Counted from the stretch's first letter, positions 16,157 through 26,018 are shown. The stretch is DNA of 64,000 bases from Paucibacter sp. KCTC 42545 (GCF_001477625.1 NZ_CP013692.1:4960001-5024000); one strand, 5' to 3'. Numbers and translations are program-made. Notes: generated by a model not told the origin, from the letters alone.

Positions 16157-17962
16157 ATGAATTCGAATCGCTCGCAAGAGCAACTAGCGGTCGATGAGGA
16201 ATTGCTCCGTTTCCTGGCACGCCAGGGCCGACGCATGCCCGTGCCGGTGGGGCTCAGCGCCGTGCTGCTCGGCGCGATTGCGGCCTACGGCAATTCTTCG
16301 GTCACGCAAGCGCTGAGCGCGGCCTGGGTGCTGGCGGTGTTGGCGGTGCTGGCACTGCGTTGGTATGTGCTGGGCCTGCTGCCCGATCTGCATCAGCTGA
16401 GCGTGCGCAAGCGCCTGAGCTGGGTGACCGGCCTGAGCGGTTTGTGCGGCCTGCTGTTCTGCCTCACCCTGCTGTTCACGCCCTGGATGAGTGACTACGA
16501 GCGCATGGTGCAAACCATCCTCTTGCTGGGCTTGTGCGCGGGTGCGGTGGCGTCCACGGCCGGCTACTGGCCGGTCTTGCTGGTGTTCATGCTGCCGCTG
16601 TCCTTGCTCAACAGCCTGGCCTGGTTTTTCCATTCGGCCTCGCATCAGCTGTGGTGGATGGACTGGGCCTTGGGTGTGCTGATCCTTGGCTTTGCGGGCG
16701 TCTTGGCCGTGATGGCGCGCGATGGCCACCGGGTGTTCGTGGATTCGGTGATGATCCGTCTGGCCCAGGCCAAGAGCAATCAGCAGCTCAGCTTGGCACT
16801 GCAGCAGGCGCAGGCGGCGATGCAATCACGCACCCGCTTTCTGGCCTCGGCCAGCCACGACTTGCGCCAGCCCATGCACACCTTGTCGCTGTTCGGTTCG
16901 GCCCTGGTTCGGCGGCCCCTGGATGCGGCCACTTCGTCGATTGCCAGCCAGATGAATCAGGCCGTGCAATCGCTGACCGCGCAGATGGACGCCTTGCTGG
17001 ACATTTCCAAGCTCGATGCGCAAGTGGTGCCTGTCAATAGCCAATGCGTTTCACTCGCCCAGACCTTGCAGCGCCTGTGCCAGGAAATGCGCACCGCCGC
17101 GGCGGCCAAGGGTTTGGCCCTTGGCCTGAATTGCCCGCCGGATGCGTATGTGGACACCGATCCGGTCTTGCTGGAGCGGGTGCTGCGCAATCTGATCGAC
17201 AACGCCATCAAGTACACCGAGCAGGGCCATGTCGATGTGAACGTGGTGCAAGCGGGCAGTGGCGAATCGGGCTTGTGGCGCATTGATGTCTGCGACACCG
17301 GTGTGGGCATTGCCTTGCCCGAACAGAGTCAGGTCTTCGAAGAGTTCTATCAGGTCGGCAACCCGGAGCGTGATCGCGCCAAGGGTCTGGGCCTGGGCTT
17401 GTCCATCGTCAGCCGTTTGGTCGATTTGCTGGACTTGCACCTCGACTTGAGCTCGCAACCCGGTGAGGGCAGTTGCTTCAGCCTCAGCGTGGCGGTGGCC
17501 AGTTCCGCCTTGCCCTCCGCCGCGCTAGGCGGCGAGGCCGGTGCGGCCTCCGCATTGGCGCAACTGCCCCATGTGCATGTGCTGGTGCTGGAGGCCGAAG
17601 CGCCGGTGCGCCAGGCCATGCAGGCTTTGCTGAACAGCCATGGTGCCGAAGTCAGCCTGGCCAGCACCGCCCGCGAGGCGGTATTGACTAGCCTGCAGCG
17701 CCGGCCCGACATCGTGCTGACCGATCTGCGCCTGCAGGGCGGCGAGGAAGGGCTGCAGGCACTGCGTTCCTTGCGCAGCGCCTTGCCGCAGCTGCCTGCC
17801 ATCCTGATCACCGGCGACACCTGCCCCGAGCGTTTGCGCGAGGCGCATGACGCCGGCTTGCTGGTGCTGCACAAGCCGGTGCTGGAGGCGCAGCTGCTGA
17901 GCGCGATCAAGTCCGCGCTGGCCATGCCTGTTGAGGCTGCACCAGCAGCCGTAAGCGCCTAA
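16157..17962 (+). CDS. Membrane hybrid histidine kinase with C-terminal receiver
   Basis: 601 residues from ATG 16157. Several hydrophobic segments (about 30-190) form a compact membrane sensor without a large periplasmic loop. Then follow a short coiled coil, a HisKA domain with ASHDLRQPMHTL (His234), and a HATPase with NLIDNAIKYT, DTGVGI and GLGLGLSIVSRL. A C-terminal REC domain (about 470-595) has Asp523 in VLTDLRLQ and the Lys in LHKPV; its acidic pocket reads LVLEAEAP, so it is weakened at one position. The RQPMH H-box is typical of a betaproteobacterial hybrid kinase group. No cognate regulator is adjacent. Confidence 0.87.
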   Translation: MNSNRSQEQLAVDEELLRFLARQGRRMPVPVGLSAVLLGAIAAYGNSSVTQALSAAWVLAVLAVLALRWYVLGLLPDLHQLSVRKRLSWVTGLSGLCGLLFCLTLLFTPWMSDYERMVQTILLLGLCAGAVASTAGYWPVLLVFMLPLSLLNSLAWFFHSASHQLWWMDWALGVLILGFAGVLAVMARDGHRVFVDSVMIRLAQAKSNQQLSLALQQAQAAMQSRTRFLASASHDLRQPMHTLSLFGSALVRRPLDAATSSIASQMNQAVQSLTAQMDALLDISKLDAQVVPVNSQCVSLAQTLQRLCQEMRTAAAAKGLALGLNCPPDAYVDTDPVLLERVLRNLIDNAIKYTEQGHVDVNVVQAGSGESGLWRIDVCDTGVGIALPEQSQVFEEFYQVGNPERDRAKGLGLGLSIVSRLVDLLDLHLDLSSQPGEGSCFSLSVAVASSALPSAALGGEAGAASALAQLPHVHVLVLEAEAPVRQAMQALLNSHGAEVSLASTAREAVLTSLQRRPDIVLTDLRLQGGEEGLQALRSLRSALPQLPAILITGDTCPERLREAHDAGLLVLHKPVLEAQLLSAIKSALAMPVEAAPAAVSA

Positions 17963-17963
17963 C

Positions 17964-18875
17964 TTACCACTTCATCTCACCCTTGTTGACCTTGGCGCCG
18001 ATGTCCAGGGCGATGCCCAGCCCGGCTTGCGGATAGGCGGTCTTCATGGTTTCGATCAAGCTGGCGGCGTCCTTGGCCTTGGGCAACTCGGATTCGAAGC
18101 GGACCAGATAGTCGCGGGTGTAGCGCAGCGAGGAGGCGTCTTGGGCGGTGCCGGGCAGCATATGGCCGGGTACCACGGTGACGGGCTTGAGCGCGCTGAT
18201 GGCGTCGATCTTGGCCACCCAGTCGGCGCGGGAGGCGCTGGTCTGGGTGTCGGCGGTCCAGGCGTGCAGGCCGCCGAAGATGTTGACGCCGCCCACCACG
18301 GCCTGGATGGACGGGATCCACACATAGCTGCGATGCGCCAGGCTGTCGTGCAGGCCGCGCACTTCCAGGCTCTGGCCTTCCAGCGTCAGGGTCTCACCCG
18401 TCATGGCCTCGGGCAGCACCGGTTGGCGCGGCGCGTTGCCACCCAGCTTGGGGCCCCAGAACTGCACTTTGCCCTTCACCGAGGCTTCAATCTTTTTCAG
18501 CGTCGCGGCACTGGCCACGATCTTGGCGTCAGGGAATTCGGCGTGCAGCACTTCCAGGCCGAAGTAGTAGTCCGGGTCGGCAGCCGAGATGTAGATGGTG
18601 CTGAGCTTCTTGCCGCTGTCCAGCACGGCGGCGGCCACGCGCAGGGCGTCGGCACGGGTGAAGCCGGTGTCCAGCAGCACGGCTTCCTTGGCCCCGCTGA
18701 CCAGCACCGAGTTGACATGGAAGCTGGCCGGGCCGTGGTTGATCACGGTCAGCGTCAGCGCTGCGGGCTCAGCGGCGGCGGCGGGCTGCACGGCGCTCAA
18801 GGTGGCGGCGAACAGGGCGCCCATGCCGAAGGACTTCAGCAGGCGGCGCAGGCTTGGGTTTTGGGTCGAAAACAT
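17964..18875 (-). CDS. Exported metallo-beta-lactamase-fold protein with degenerate metal motif
   Basis: 303 residues with a signal peptide ending in VQPAAAAEP. The MBL-fold core is readable: VLVSGAKEAVLLDTGFTRADA, then the segment that normally holds HxHxDH, then GG and VVPGHMLPG near residue 240. In place of the histidine motif stands SAADPDYYFGLEVL, so only the Asp survives; the later PGH is intact. I recall secreted MBL proteins with similar ADPDYYFG segments, so this may be a real subfamily rather than decay, perhaps with one or no metal. It is divergent from a LysR regulator 116 bp away that may control it. Confidence 0.7.
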   Translation of the reverse strand: MFSTQNPSLRRLLKSFGMGALFAATLSAVQPAAAAEPAALTLTVINHGPASFHVNSVLVSGAKEAVLLDTGFTRADALRVAAAVLDSGKKLSTIYISAADPDYYFGLEVLHAEFPDAKIVASAATLKKIEASVKGKVQFWGPKLGGNAPRQPVLPEAMTGETLTLEGQSLEVRGLHDSLAHRSYVWIPSIQAVVGGVNIFGGLHAWTADTQTSASRADWVAKIDAISALKPVTVVPGHMLPGTAQDASSLRYTRDYLVRFESELPKAKDAASLIETMKTAYPQAGLGIALDIGAKVNKGEMKW

Positions 18876-18934
18876 GGTCTGTCCAATCAGTTGTGTTGCG
18901 ATGGATGAACTTTATTTGCTCTGAATCTCAAGAT

Positions 18935-18958
18935 AAACAGCGATTGGATAGACTGTTT
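18935..18958. promoter_or_regulatory. Inverted repeat, candidate LysR operator
   Basis: AAACAG, 12 bp, CTGTTT in the 116-bp divergent gap between the MBL-fold gene and the LysR gene. Such interrupted dyads in shared promoters are typical LysR-type binding sites. The surrounding sequence is notably A+T-rich for this genome. Confidence 0.4.
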
Positions 18959-18991
18959 GTTTCATAAATCGAGCAAATCAAGGCGGTGACC

Positions 18992-19906
18992 ATGGACAGA
19001 TTGCGGGCCATGCAGTTGTTTGTTGAGGTGGTGGAGCGCGGCAGCCTGACCGCGGCGGCCGAGCATTTGCAGATGTCGCGCGCCATGGCCTCGCGCCACT
19101 TGGAGGCGCTGGAGCAGTGGTTGGGCGCCCGGCTCTTGCAGCGCAGCACCCGGCGCCTCAGCCTCACGGAGGCCGGCACGCAAGCCTTGTCGTCCTGCCG
19201 GCAGATGGTGGCCTTGGCCGACGAAACCCTGCTGGCGGCCGGCAATCACCAGCAGACGGTGCAGGGGCAGTTGCGCGTCAGCGCCAGTGCCTCGTTTGCC
19301 CAAGGTCCGCTGGCGCCGGCGGTGGTGGACTTTCTGCGCCAGCACCCGCAAACCCGCATCGAGGTGCTGGTGCAGGAGCGCGCGGTTAATCTGGTGGAAG
19401 ACCGCATCGATCTGGCCCTGCGCATCAGCAATCAACTCGACCCGCAGCTGATTGCCCGGCGCTTGACCTGGTGCCGCTCCGCGATTTGCGCGGCACCGGC
19501 CTATCTGGCCGCGCAGGGCCAGCCGCAATCACCGGCCGATTTGATGGATCACGCTTGCATGGCGCACCAGCTTTACAGCCCCGATGCCTGGCGCTTGCAG
19601 CGCGGCGGCGAGCGCGTGGTGGCCAGCCTGCCGCAGATCCGCCTGAGCGCGAATGACAGCGTGACGCTGCTGCGTGCCGCGCTGGCCGGGGGCGGCATCG
19701 CTTTGTTGCCGACTTATCTGGCCGGGCCTTTTCTGGCCAGCGGCGAGTTGCAGCGCGTGCTGCCCGAGCATGAGCCCGAATGCCTGGGCCTGCATGCGGT
19801 CTACACCAGCCGGCGCTACCAGCCGGCGCTGCTGCGCAGCTTTATCGACTTCCTGGCGCAGCGCTTCGATGCGGAGTTGCCGTTCTGGGATGTCGGCGCT
19901 AATTGA
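18992..19906 (+). CDS. LysR family transcriptional regulator
   Basis: 304 residues from ATG 18992 (the frame extends two codons to a GTG). The N-terminal winged helix-turn-helix reads MDRLRAMQLFVEVVERGSLT then AAAEHLQMSRAMASRHLEAL. The substrate-binding domain contains GQLRVSASASFAQGPLAPAV and GGGIALLPTYL. This is the branch that usually regulates an adjacent oxidoreductase, hydrolase or transporter gene. It diverges from the MBL-fold gene, and its last 8 bp overlap convergently with the end of the M16 protease gene. Confidence 0.9.
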   Translation: MDRLRAMQLFVEVVERGSLTAAAEHLQMSRAMASRHLEALEQWLGARLLQRSTRRLSLTEAGTQALSSCRQMVALADETLLAAGNHQQTVQGQLRVSASASFAQGPLAPAVVDFLRQHPQTRIEVLVQERAVNLVEDRIDLALRISNQLDPQLIARRLTWCRSAICAAPAYLAAQGQPQSPADLMDHACMAHQLYSPDAWRLQRGGERVVASLPQIRLSANDSVTLLRAALAGGGIALLPTYLAGPFLASGELQRVLPEHEPECLGLHAVYTSRRYQPALLRSFIDFLAQRFDAELPFWDVGAN

Positions 19907-22661
19907 TCTCGCCCGCGTAGGCCAGGCGCAGGGCATCGACGCGCAAATGCCGTTGCAAGGCGGTGTTGAGCTGCGCCAACGTGAGTGCTTGGATGGCTTC
20001 GTCCAGCGCTTGGGCGCGCAGCAGGCTGTGGCCGCGATACAGGCCGCTGGCCAGGCTGGCGGCCAGGTGGGCGTCTTGCATGCGGGCCAGGCGCCGCTCA
20101 CCCAGCAGGGCTTGCTGGGCGCTGCGCAACTCGGCCGCGCTGGCGCCTTGTTGGCTGAGTTGGCGAACCTCTTCCCGCAGGGCTAGCTCCAGCTGCACGC
20201 GCTGCTGCGGGGCGAACAAGGCGCCCAGATGCCAGACGCTATTGAGGTCCGGCCCACCCCAGCGCCAGTAAGACCAGACGTTGTAGGACAGGCCTTCGCG
20301 CTCGCGGATGCGTTTCCACAGGCGTGAATCGCTGCTGCCGCCGAGGATCAGGTTTGCCACCAATAAGGCCGCGTGATCGGCGTGCTCATCGTTGACCGCC
20401 AGGTCCAGGCGCGCCAGCAGGGCGGCATTGCGCTTGTCGGCGAGCTGCAGCTGTTGAGGCGCTTGCGGCGCACCGGCCTCGGCACTTGCTGCGGCATCGG
20501 CCAGCGGGCGCGGCAGGGCGGCGTAGGCGGCGGGCGCCTGCCAGTCGCCCAGCGCTTGTTGCAGGGCCGCGCTCAGCTCGGCGGGATCAAAGTCGCCCAC
20601 GGCGGCGAACTGCGCATGCGTGCTGCCGTAAAAGCGCTGGTGAAAGCCGCGCAGCTGATCCAGGCTGACGGCCTGCAGATCGGCCGCCATCTCGTCAAAG
20701 CTGCGGGCATGGCGCACATCGCCGCGTGGCCAAGGGCTCAGCGACTGAGCCAGCGCATTCGCGGCCAATAGCTCCGGGTCATTGCGCTGCGCCTGCAGAT
20801 TGCCCAGCAGCTGCGCGCGCACCTCATCGAGCAGCGTCTGCTGCCACAAGGGCCGACGCAAGACCTCGGCCACCAACAGCACGGCGGCAGCGGCATGCTG
20901 GCGCTGGCTGCGCCAATTCAGCGTCAGGCGATCGGCCTCGGCGCTGATCTGCAAGCTCATCTTCAAGGCGTCCATGCGGTCGCTGAGGGCTTGGGTGTCC
21001 AGGCTTTGCGTGCCCTTGCCCAGCAGGCCGGCCAGCAGTTCCGCCACCGCCGCCTGGCCGCGCAGATTGTTGGCATCACCCATGCGCAGCACAAGCGTTG
21101 ACTCCAGCATGCCGCCGCGTGTGGGCTTGGGCAGCAGGGCCAGGCGCATGCCGCCGGGCAGCTGGCTGCGCTGGGTCAGGCGCTCCATCTCGGCAGGTCG
21201 GCTGTCAAAGGCGGGCATGGCGGCGGGTGCCGGGCCGGGGGTGAAGTCGCGCAGGGCCTGGCGCGCATCGACGAAGCTGGGCTTGGGCGCGCGCTGGGGC
21301 TGCTCGGTCGGCAGGTAAAGCACCAGGGTCCGATTGGCGGGCAGCAGGCGCTCGCGGGCCACGCGTTGCAGCTCGGCCAGGCTCAGCGCCTTGACGCGGT
21401 CGCGCAGCAGAAAGTAGAGCCGCCAGTCGCCCTGGCCCACGGCGTTGGACAAGGCCAGGCTCAGGCTCTCGGCATCGGCGAACTGCTGCTCCCACTGGTT
21501 GAGCCAGCGGGTCTTGGCGCGCTGCAACTCTGTCGCGGTGACGGGGCTGGTGCTCAGTTCTTGTTCCAGCACCTGCAGCATCTCGCGCTGCAACTCGGCA
21601 GGCTCGGCGCCTGCGGCCAGCTCTGCGGTGAGCATCATCACGCCGGGCTCGGCGCGCAGCTCATTGCTGGCGCTGATGCGGCTTGCTAGCTTGCGCTCGC
21701 TCACCAGGCGTTGGGCCAGCCGCCCGCCGGGGGCGGCACTGAGGATGGTTTGCAGCAGCTCGATGGCTGCATAGTCCGGGTGCGCGGCGGCCGTGGCGTG
21801 ATAGGCCGCTCGTAGCGCAGCCACGCCGCCGCTGCGGCGGATCACCACGCTGCGTTCGCCGTCCTGCGCGGCTTCCAGGGTGTGGCGCGGTGCCGGGGCG
21901 CCGGGCCCCGCCGGCAGGGCGCCAAAGCTTTGCTGCACCCAGGCCAGCGCTTTGGCGGGCTCGAAGCTGCCGCTGATGATCAGCGTGGCATTGCTGGGCT
22001 GGTAGTAGCGGTGATAGAACTGGCGCAGCTGGCTGGCCTTGATGTGTTCTACATCGCTGCGCGTGCCGATCACCGGGCGCTTATAGCTGTGCCACTGGTA
22101 CATGGCGGCCAAGGCGTGCGATTCCAGGTTGAAGTCGAGATCACCGTCGCTGATGTCCATCTCGCTGCGCACCACGCTCATCTCGGCATCCAGGTCAGAC
22201 TGGCGGATCAGGCTGTTGTGCATGGCATCGGCCTGCCAGGCCAGCAGCCAGCGCAGCTTGGCCTCATCGACGGCGAAGCTGGCGAAGTAATTGCTGCGGT
22301 CGTGCCCGGTGCTGGCATTGGCATTGATGCCCAGGCGGCCGAAATCCGCCCAGGGGTTGGGGTGGCGCGGCGTGCCTTTGAAGATCATGTGCTCCAGCAA
22401 ATGCGCCAGGCCGGCTTCGCCGTAGTTCTCATGCTTGGCGCCGACCCGGTAGGTCATATTGACGTGGGTGCTGAGCTTGGAGTTGTCGGGCGCCAGCAGC
22501 ACTTGTAGGCCGTTGGCCAGGCGGTATTCGCTGATGCCTTCGGCGCTGGCCTGCAATTGCGGCGCGGCCCAGGCCGACGCTGCAGGCTGCAGCAAGCTCA
22601 GGCTCAAGAACAGCAGCCGCAGCGGCTTGGTGACGGAGAGGTTGGAGGAGGGCCCGGGCAT
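19899..22661 (-). CDS. M16 family zinc metallopeptidase (pitrilysin-like, two-domain)
   Basis: 920 residues from ATG 22661, which gives a signal peptide (LRLLFLSLSLLQPAASAWA); the frame is open a further 35 codons upstream without a plausible leader. The first M16 domain carries the inverted zinc motif HLLEH (His87, Glu90, His91) and, about 75 residues later, the downstream Glu region typical of the family (SVVRSEMD). The second half repeats the fold (LRMGDANNLRGQAAVAELLAGLLGKG) without the motif, as expected for a clam-shell peptidase. RKLASRI and GLSYNVWSYWRWGG also fit. It is likely a periplasmic oligopeptide-degrading enzyme. Confidence 0.9.
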   Translation of the reverse strand: MPGPSSNLSVTKPLRLLFLSLSLLQPAASAWAAPQLQASAEGISEYRLANGLQVLLAPDNSKLSTHVNMTYRVGAKHENYGEAGLAHLLEHMIFKGTPRHPNPWADFGRLGINANASTGHDRSNYFASFAVDEAKLRWLLAWQADAMHNSLIRQSDLDAEMSVVRSEMDISDGDLDFNLESHALAAMYQWHSYKRPVIGTRSDVEHIKASQLRQFYHRYYQPSNATLIISGSFEPAKALAWVQQSFGALPAGPGAPAPRHTLEAAQDGERSVVIRRSGGVAALRAAYHATAAAHPDYAAIELLQTILSAAPGGRLAQRLVSERKLASRISASNELRAEPGVMMLTAELAAGAEPAELQREMLQVLEQELSTSPVTATELQRAKTRWLNQWEQQFADAESLSLALSNAVGQGDWRLYFLLRDRVKALSLAELQRVARERLLPANRTLVLYLPTEQPQRAPKPSFVDARQALRDFTPGPAPAAMPAFDSRPAEMERLTQRSQLPGGMRLALLPKPTRGGMLESTLVLRMGDANNLRGQAAVAELLAGLLGKGTQSLDTQALSDRMDALKMSLQISAEADRLTLNWRSQRQHAAAAVLLVAEVLRRPLWQQTLLDEVRAQLLGNLQAQRNDPELLAANALAQSLSPWPRGDVRHARSFDEMAADLQAVSLDQLRGFHQRFYGSTHAQFAAVGDFDPAELSAALQQALGDWQAPAAYAALPRPLADAAASAEAGAPQAPQQLQLADKRNAALLARLDLAVNDEHADHAALLVANLILGGSSDSRLWKRIREREGLSYNVWSYWRWGGPDLNSVWHLGALFAPQQRVQLELALREEVRQLSQQGASAAELRSAQQALLGERRLARMQDAHLAASLASGLYRGHSLLRAQALDEAIQALTLAQLNTALQRHLRVDALRLAYAGEIN

Positions 22662-22867
22662 GCAGTGATGAGCGAAAAGATGGCGGAGGCGGCAAGCGTA
22701 GCAGGCGAGCTTGGCTGCCTTGCGGCACAGCCATCGGCGATGGCGATCAGGGCCCGGCGAAATCAAACCGGCGGCCCACCCGCAGCGCCGGCAAAGTCAG
22801 GGACAATTCAACACCGCGCGAGGCATCCGCCCAGCGCCTATTTGCCTCAGCCCCCGTCAGCGCCTGC

Positions 22868-23746
22868 ATGAACTCAAAACCGGTTGCCCTCAAGCCCAAG
22901 GATCGCGCCAAGATTCTCATCGGCAGCCTTTTGCACCCGCGGCAAACGCGGCGCTGGCTGCAGTTCGTCGGCCAGAACGAGATCCTGCAAGACAAGCTGG
23001 CGCAGTTCCCCTTCGCGCACAGCAAGATCTACCGCCCCTATTTGTCGAACCGCCTGAGCTGCGCCAAGCGGGTTGATGTCTTGATTGCGCATTACCGCTT
23101 CCTGAGCGACTTCGGTCTGAGCGACTGGGTGCGTGACGCCTCGCAGCAGCCGCAGCCCTTGGTGCAGCTGGAGTGCAAGTCCGGCGCCAGCATGGCGCTG
23201 GAGCTGAGCGCCATTCACGAAGGTCACCGTGAAGGCGAGTTGTGCCTGCGCTTGGTCTACAAGGGTGAGTACATTTTTGCCGCTTCCCTGGTGGTGTTCG
23301 AAGAAGACGGGCAGCCCTGCCTGATGCTGGGTCGCCTGCAAGGCAAGGCCACCGATCAGGCCCGCGAGTTGGTGCGCGAAGCCACCAAAGATCTCTACAG
23401 CACCCGCCCGGCCGGCTTGCTGGTGCTGGCGGCCAGGCATTTCGCCCATTTGCTGGGCTGCTCAAAAGTGCTGCTGGTCAGCAACCACAACCGCATCAGC
23501 ATCAATCTGTGGCGGCGCTGGCACATCACCTCCAATTACGACCAGATGTGGACGGAGATGGAGGCGGTGCAGCGTGCTGACGGCAATTACGAGCTGAGCG
23601 CGCTGGACAAGCCCTTCATCGACATTGAGGCCATCGCCTCCAAAAAGCGCTCGGAAGCGCGTAAGAAGCTGGCCCTGCTGGAAGCGATGTTCGAAGGCCT
23701 GGCGCTCAGCCTGAACACGGCGCGCAGCAGCAACGCAAAAGCCTAG
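22868..23746 (+). CDS. VirK/YbjX family protein (DUF535)
   Basis: 292 residues without a signal peptide or membrane helix. The sequence matches the DUF535/VirK/YbjX pattern: HPRQTRRWLQFV near the start, KIYRPYLSNRLSCAKRVDVLIAHYRFL, EGELCLRLVYKGEYIFAASLVVF, GRLQGKATDQARELVREATKDLYSTRP, SNHNRISINLWRRWHITSNYDQMW, and a C-terminal SKKRSEARKKLALLE helix. Members have been linked to envelope stress and to virulence factor export, but the molecular role is not established. It is divergent from the M16 protease and ends in a 4-bp convergent overlap with the GlxA-type regulator. Confidence 0.85.
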   Translation: MNSKPVALKPKDRAKILIGSLLHPRQTRRWLQFVGQNEILQDKLAQFPFAHSKIYRPYLSNRLSCAKRVDVLIAHYRFLSDFGLSDWVRDASQQPQPLVQLECKSGASMALELSAIHEGHREGELCLRLVYKGEYIFAASLVVFEEDGQPCLMLGRLQGKATDQARELVREATKDLYSTRPAGLLVLAARHFAHLLGCSKVLLVSNHNRISINLWRRWHITSNYDQMWTEMEAVQRADGNYELSALDKPFIDIEAIASKKRSEARKKLALLEAMFEGLALSLNTARSSNAKA

Positions 23747-24756
23747 GCCTGCCTGGAAAAGCGCTGCCGGTATTGCTCCGGCGTGATGCCGGCATGGCGC
23801 TTGAGGCTGCGCTGCAAGCTGTCCACCGAACCGAAGCCGGCCTTGTGCGCCACCCGGGCCAGCGGCCAGGGCGTTTGTTCCAGATGGCTTTTGGCGCAGT
23901 CCAGCCGCATCGCCTCCACAAAGCGCGCCGGGGTCTGCCCGGTTTCCTGCCGGAACTGGCGCGCAAAGTGGCGCTCGCTCATGGCCACGCGCTGGGCCAA
24001 TTCCGCCACGCCCAAGTCAGCTTGCGGATGTTCATGCATCCAGCTCAGCAGATCCCGGAAGCGATGGCTGGCCCGCGTCTGCGCCTGCAGGCCGGCTGAA
24101 AACTGCGATTGCCCGCCCGGCCGGCGCAAGTACAGCACCAGGTCACGCGCCACCGCGAGTGCCACCGCCTGACCCAGATCGGCCTCCACCAAGGCCAGGG
24201 CCAGATCAATCGCGGCCGAGATGCCGGCCGAGCTGTAGAACGGCGGGTCGGCCACAAAGATGGCGTCGGGCTCCAACGCAATGCCAGGGTATTGCCGCGC
24301 CAAGGCCGCGCAGGAGCGCCAATGCGTGGTGGCGCGCCGGCCCTCCAACAAACCCGCGCCCGCCAAAGCAAATGCACCCGTGCACACGCTGCCGACGCGC
24401 CGCACCACCCGGGCCTTGCGGCGCAGCCAGGGCAGCAGGGCATGGGCCGTGCCGCCGGTATCGAAGGCCTGCTCGTCGCCGCCTGCCACCAGCAAGGTGT
24501 CGATGCTGCCGCGCAGCTCGGCAATGGGGACGGAGTCGGCCCAGCTCAGCCCCGAGTTGCAGCGCACCGTGCCGCCCTTGGGCGAGGCCAAGATCAGCCG
24601 GTAAGCCGGTGCTTGGCCCTCGCGGGCGCTGAACTGCGCGGCCTTGGTGAAGACCTCCCAGGGGCCCGTCACGTCGAGCGACTGGCAGCCCTCGTAGGCC
24701 AGCAGCACGATGACGCGGCTGCGCCGAGCGGCCGTGTTGGCTTGAGTTTCGGGCAT
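23743..24756 (-). CDS. GlxA-type AraC regulator with DJ-1/PfpI domain
   Basis: 337 residues. The N-terminal DJ-1/PfpI-like domain (about 12-190) begins RVIVLLAYEGCQSLDVTGPWEVF and has the nucleophile-elbow-like segment SVCTGAFALAGAGLLEGRRATTHW. The C-terminal AraC/XylS domain (about 230-330) has LAQRVAMSERHFARQFRQETG and a second helix pair ending RHAGITPEQYRQRF. Members often control small-molecule catabolism or efflux. An MFS transporter starts 59 bp away on the other strand and is the obvious candidate target. Confidence 0.92.
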   Translation of the reverse strand: MPETQANTAARRSRVIVLLAYEGCQSLDVTGPWEVFTKAAQFSAREGQAPAYRLILASPKGGTVRCNSGLSWADSVPIAELRGSIDTLLVAGGDEQAFDTGGTAHALLPWLRRKARVVRRVGSVCTGAFALAGAGLLEGRRATTHWRSCAALARQYPGIALEPDAIFVADPPFYSSAGISAAIDLALALVEADLGQAVALAVARDLVLYLRRPGGQSQFSAGLQAQTRASHRFRDLLSWMHEHPQADLGVAELAQRVAMSERHFARQFRQETGQTPARFVEAMRLDCAKSHLEQTPWPLARVAHKAGFGSVDSLQRSLKRHAGITPEQYRQRFSRQA

Positions 24757-24815
24757 GGCTGAATTTGCGGTGATGTTGTCAGAACAGACATGCTACGCCT
24801 GCCTAGACTGGGCGC

Positions 24816-26018
24816 ATGAATGAATCCAAACTGCAAGTCTGGCTGTTGGTCTTGTGCCAAGCCCTTTATGTGTGCGCCTCGGCCATCGGCCTGACGCTGA
24901 CCGGCCTGGTGGGCCTGAATCTGGCGCCCTCGCAGGCACTGGCCACCTTGCCTTTCGCCCTGGTCACGGTAGCCACGGCCTGCAGCACCATCCCGGTGTC
25001 GCTGGCGATGGCGCGCTGGGGGCGCAAGCCCTTATTCCTGCTGGGCGCCTTGGCCGGCGGCGTGGGCGGAGGTCTGGCGGCCTGGGCCATCGTGCGGGGC
25101 AGCTTCACGCTGTTTTGCTTGGCCATGCTGTTCCAGGGCTTGTTTCAGGCCAGCGCCCAGTACTACCGCTTTGCGGCCACCGAGGCAGCTGCGGCCGACT
25201 TCAAGGCCAGGGCCATTGGCCTGGTGATCGGCGGCGGCGTGCTGGCGGCCGTGCTGGGGCCCACACTGGCCGCCTGGGCGCGCGACGCGCTGGGGCCGCA
25301 CACCTTTGCCGGCTCCTACCTGGCGGTGCTGGGTTTGGCGCTGGTTTCTAGCCTGGTGCTGGTCAGGCTGCAAATGGCCGCGCCCCCCGCTTTGCCGGCC
25401 GGCCAGGCCGCCACGCCCTGGCGGCGCATCGTCAGCCGCCCGGCTTTCGTCGTGGCGGTGGCCAATAGCGCGGTGGCCTATGCCGTGATGATGTTTGTGA
25501 TGACGGCCACGCCCTTGGCTGTGCTGGGTTGCGGCCTGAGCGTGGGTGCAGCGGCCACGGTGATCCAGTGGCATTTGTTTGCCATGTTTGCGCCGGGCTT
25601 CTTCAGCGGCAAGCTGGTGGCGCGCTGGGGTGTGCGGCGAGTGCTGCTGCTGGGCACCGCGCTATTCGGCCTGGCTGCCTTGCCTGCCTTGCTGGGGCTG
25701 ACGCAGCTTCATTTCGGCATGGCGCTGGCGCTCAATGGCCTGGCTTGGAACCTGATGTTTGTGGGCGGCACCAGCTTGCTGGCCCAGGGCTTCGCGGCCG
25801 ACTCCGCCGTGGACCGGGCCCGCGCCCAGGCCGCGGGTGAGTTCATCACCTTCGCGGCCGTGGCGGGCGCGTCACTGGCTGCCGGCGCGCTCTACGCCAG
25901 CCAGGGCTGGGCAGCAGTCAATCTGCTGGTGCTGCCGCTGCTGGCCTTGGCTGTGGGCGCCACCCTGTGGCAGCGGCAGGTGCAGCAGCGCGCCGGCCGG
26001 CTGGCGGCGAGCGCTTAA
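24816..26018 (+). CDS. MFS transporter
   Basis: 400 residues, almost entirely hydrophobic, with about 12 predicted membrane helices. The loop between helices 2 and 3 reads MARWGRKPLFLLGALAGGVG, matching the MFS signature (G-x-x-x-D-R-x-G-R/K), and a related VARWGVRRVLLLG occurs in the second half. The substrate cannot be inferred from sequence. It is divergent from a GlxA-type regulator, a common pairing for drug or metabolite efflux. The ATG start follows directly from the divergent promoter; the 3' end overlaps the end of the oxidoreductase gene by 4 bp. Confidence 0.88.
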   Translation: MNESKLQVWLLVLCQALYVCASAIGLTLTGLVGLNLAPSQALATLPFALVTVATACSTIPVSLAMARWGRKPLFLLGALAGGVGGGLAAWAIVRGSFTLFCLAMLFQGLFQASAQYYRFAATEAAAADFKARAIGLVIGGGVLAAVLGPTLAAWARDALGPHTFAGSYLAVLGLALVSSLVLVRLQMAAPPALPAGQAATPWRRIVSRPAFVVAVANSAVAYAVMMFVMTATPLAVLGCGLSVGAAATVIQWHLFAMFAPGFFSGKLVARWGVRRVLLLGTALFGLAALPALLGLTQLHFGMALALNGLAWNLMFVGGTSLLAQGFAADSAVDRARAQAAGEFITFAAVAGASLAAGALYASQGWAAVNLLVLPLLALAVGATLWQRQVQQRAGRLAASA

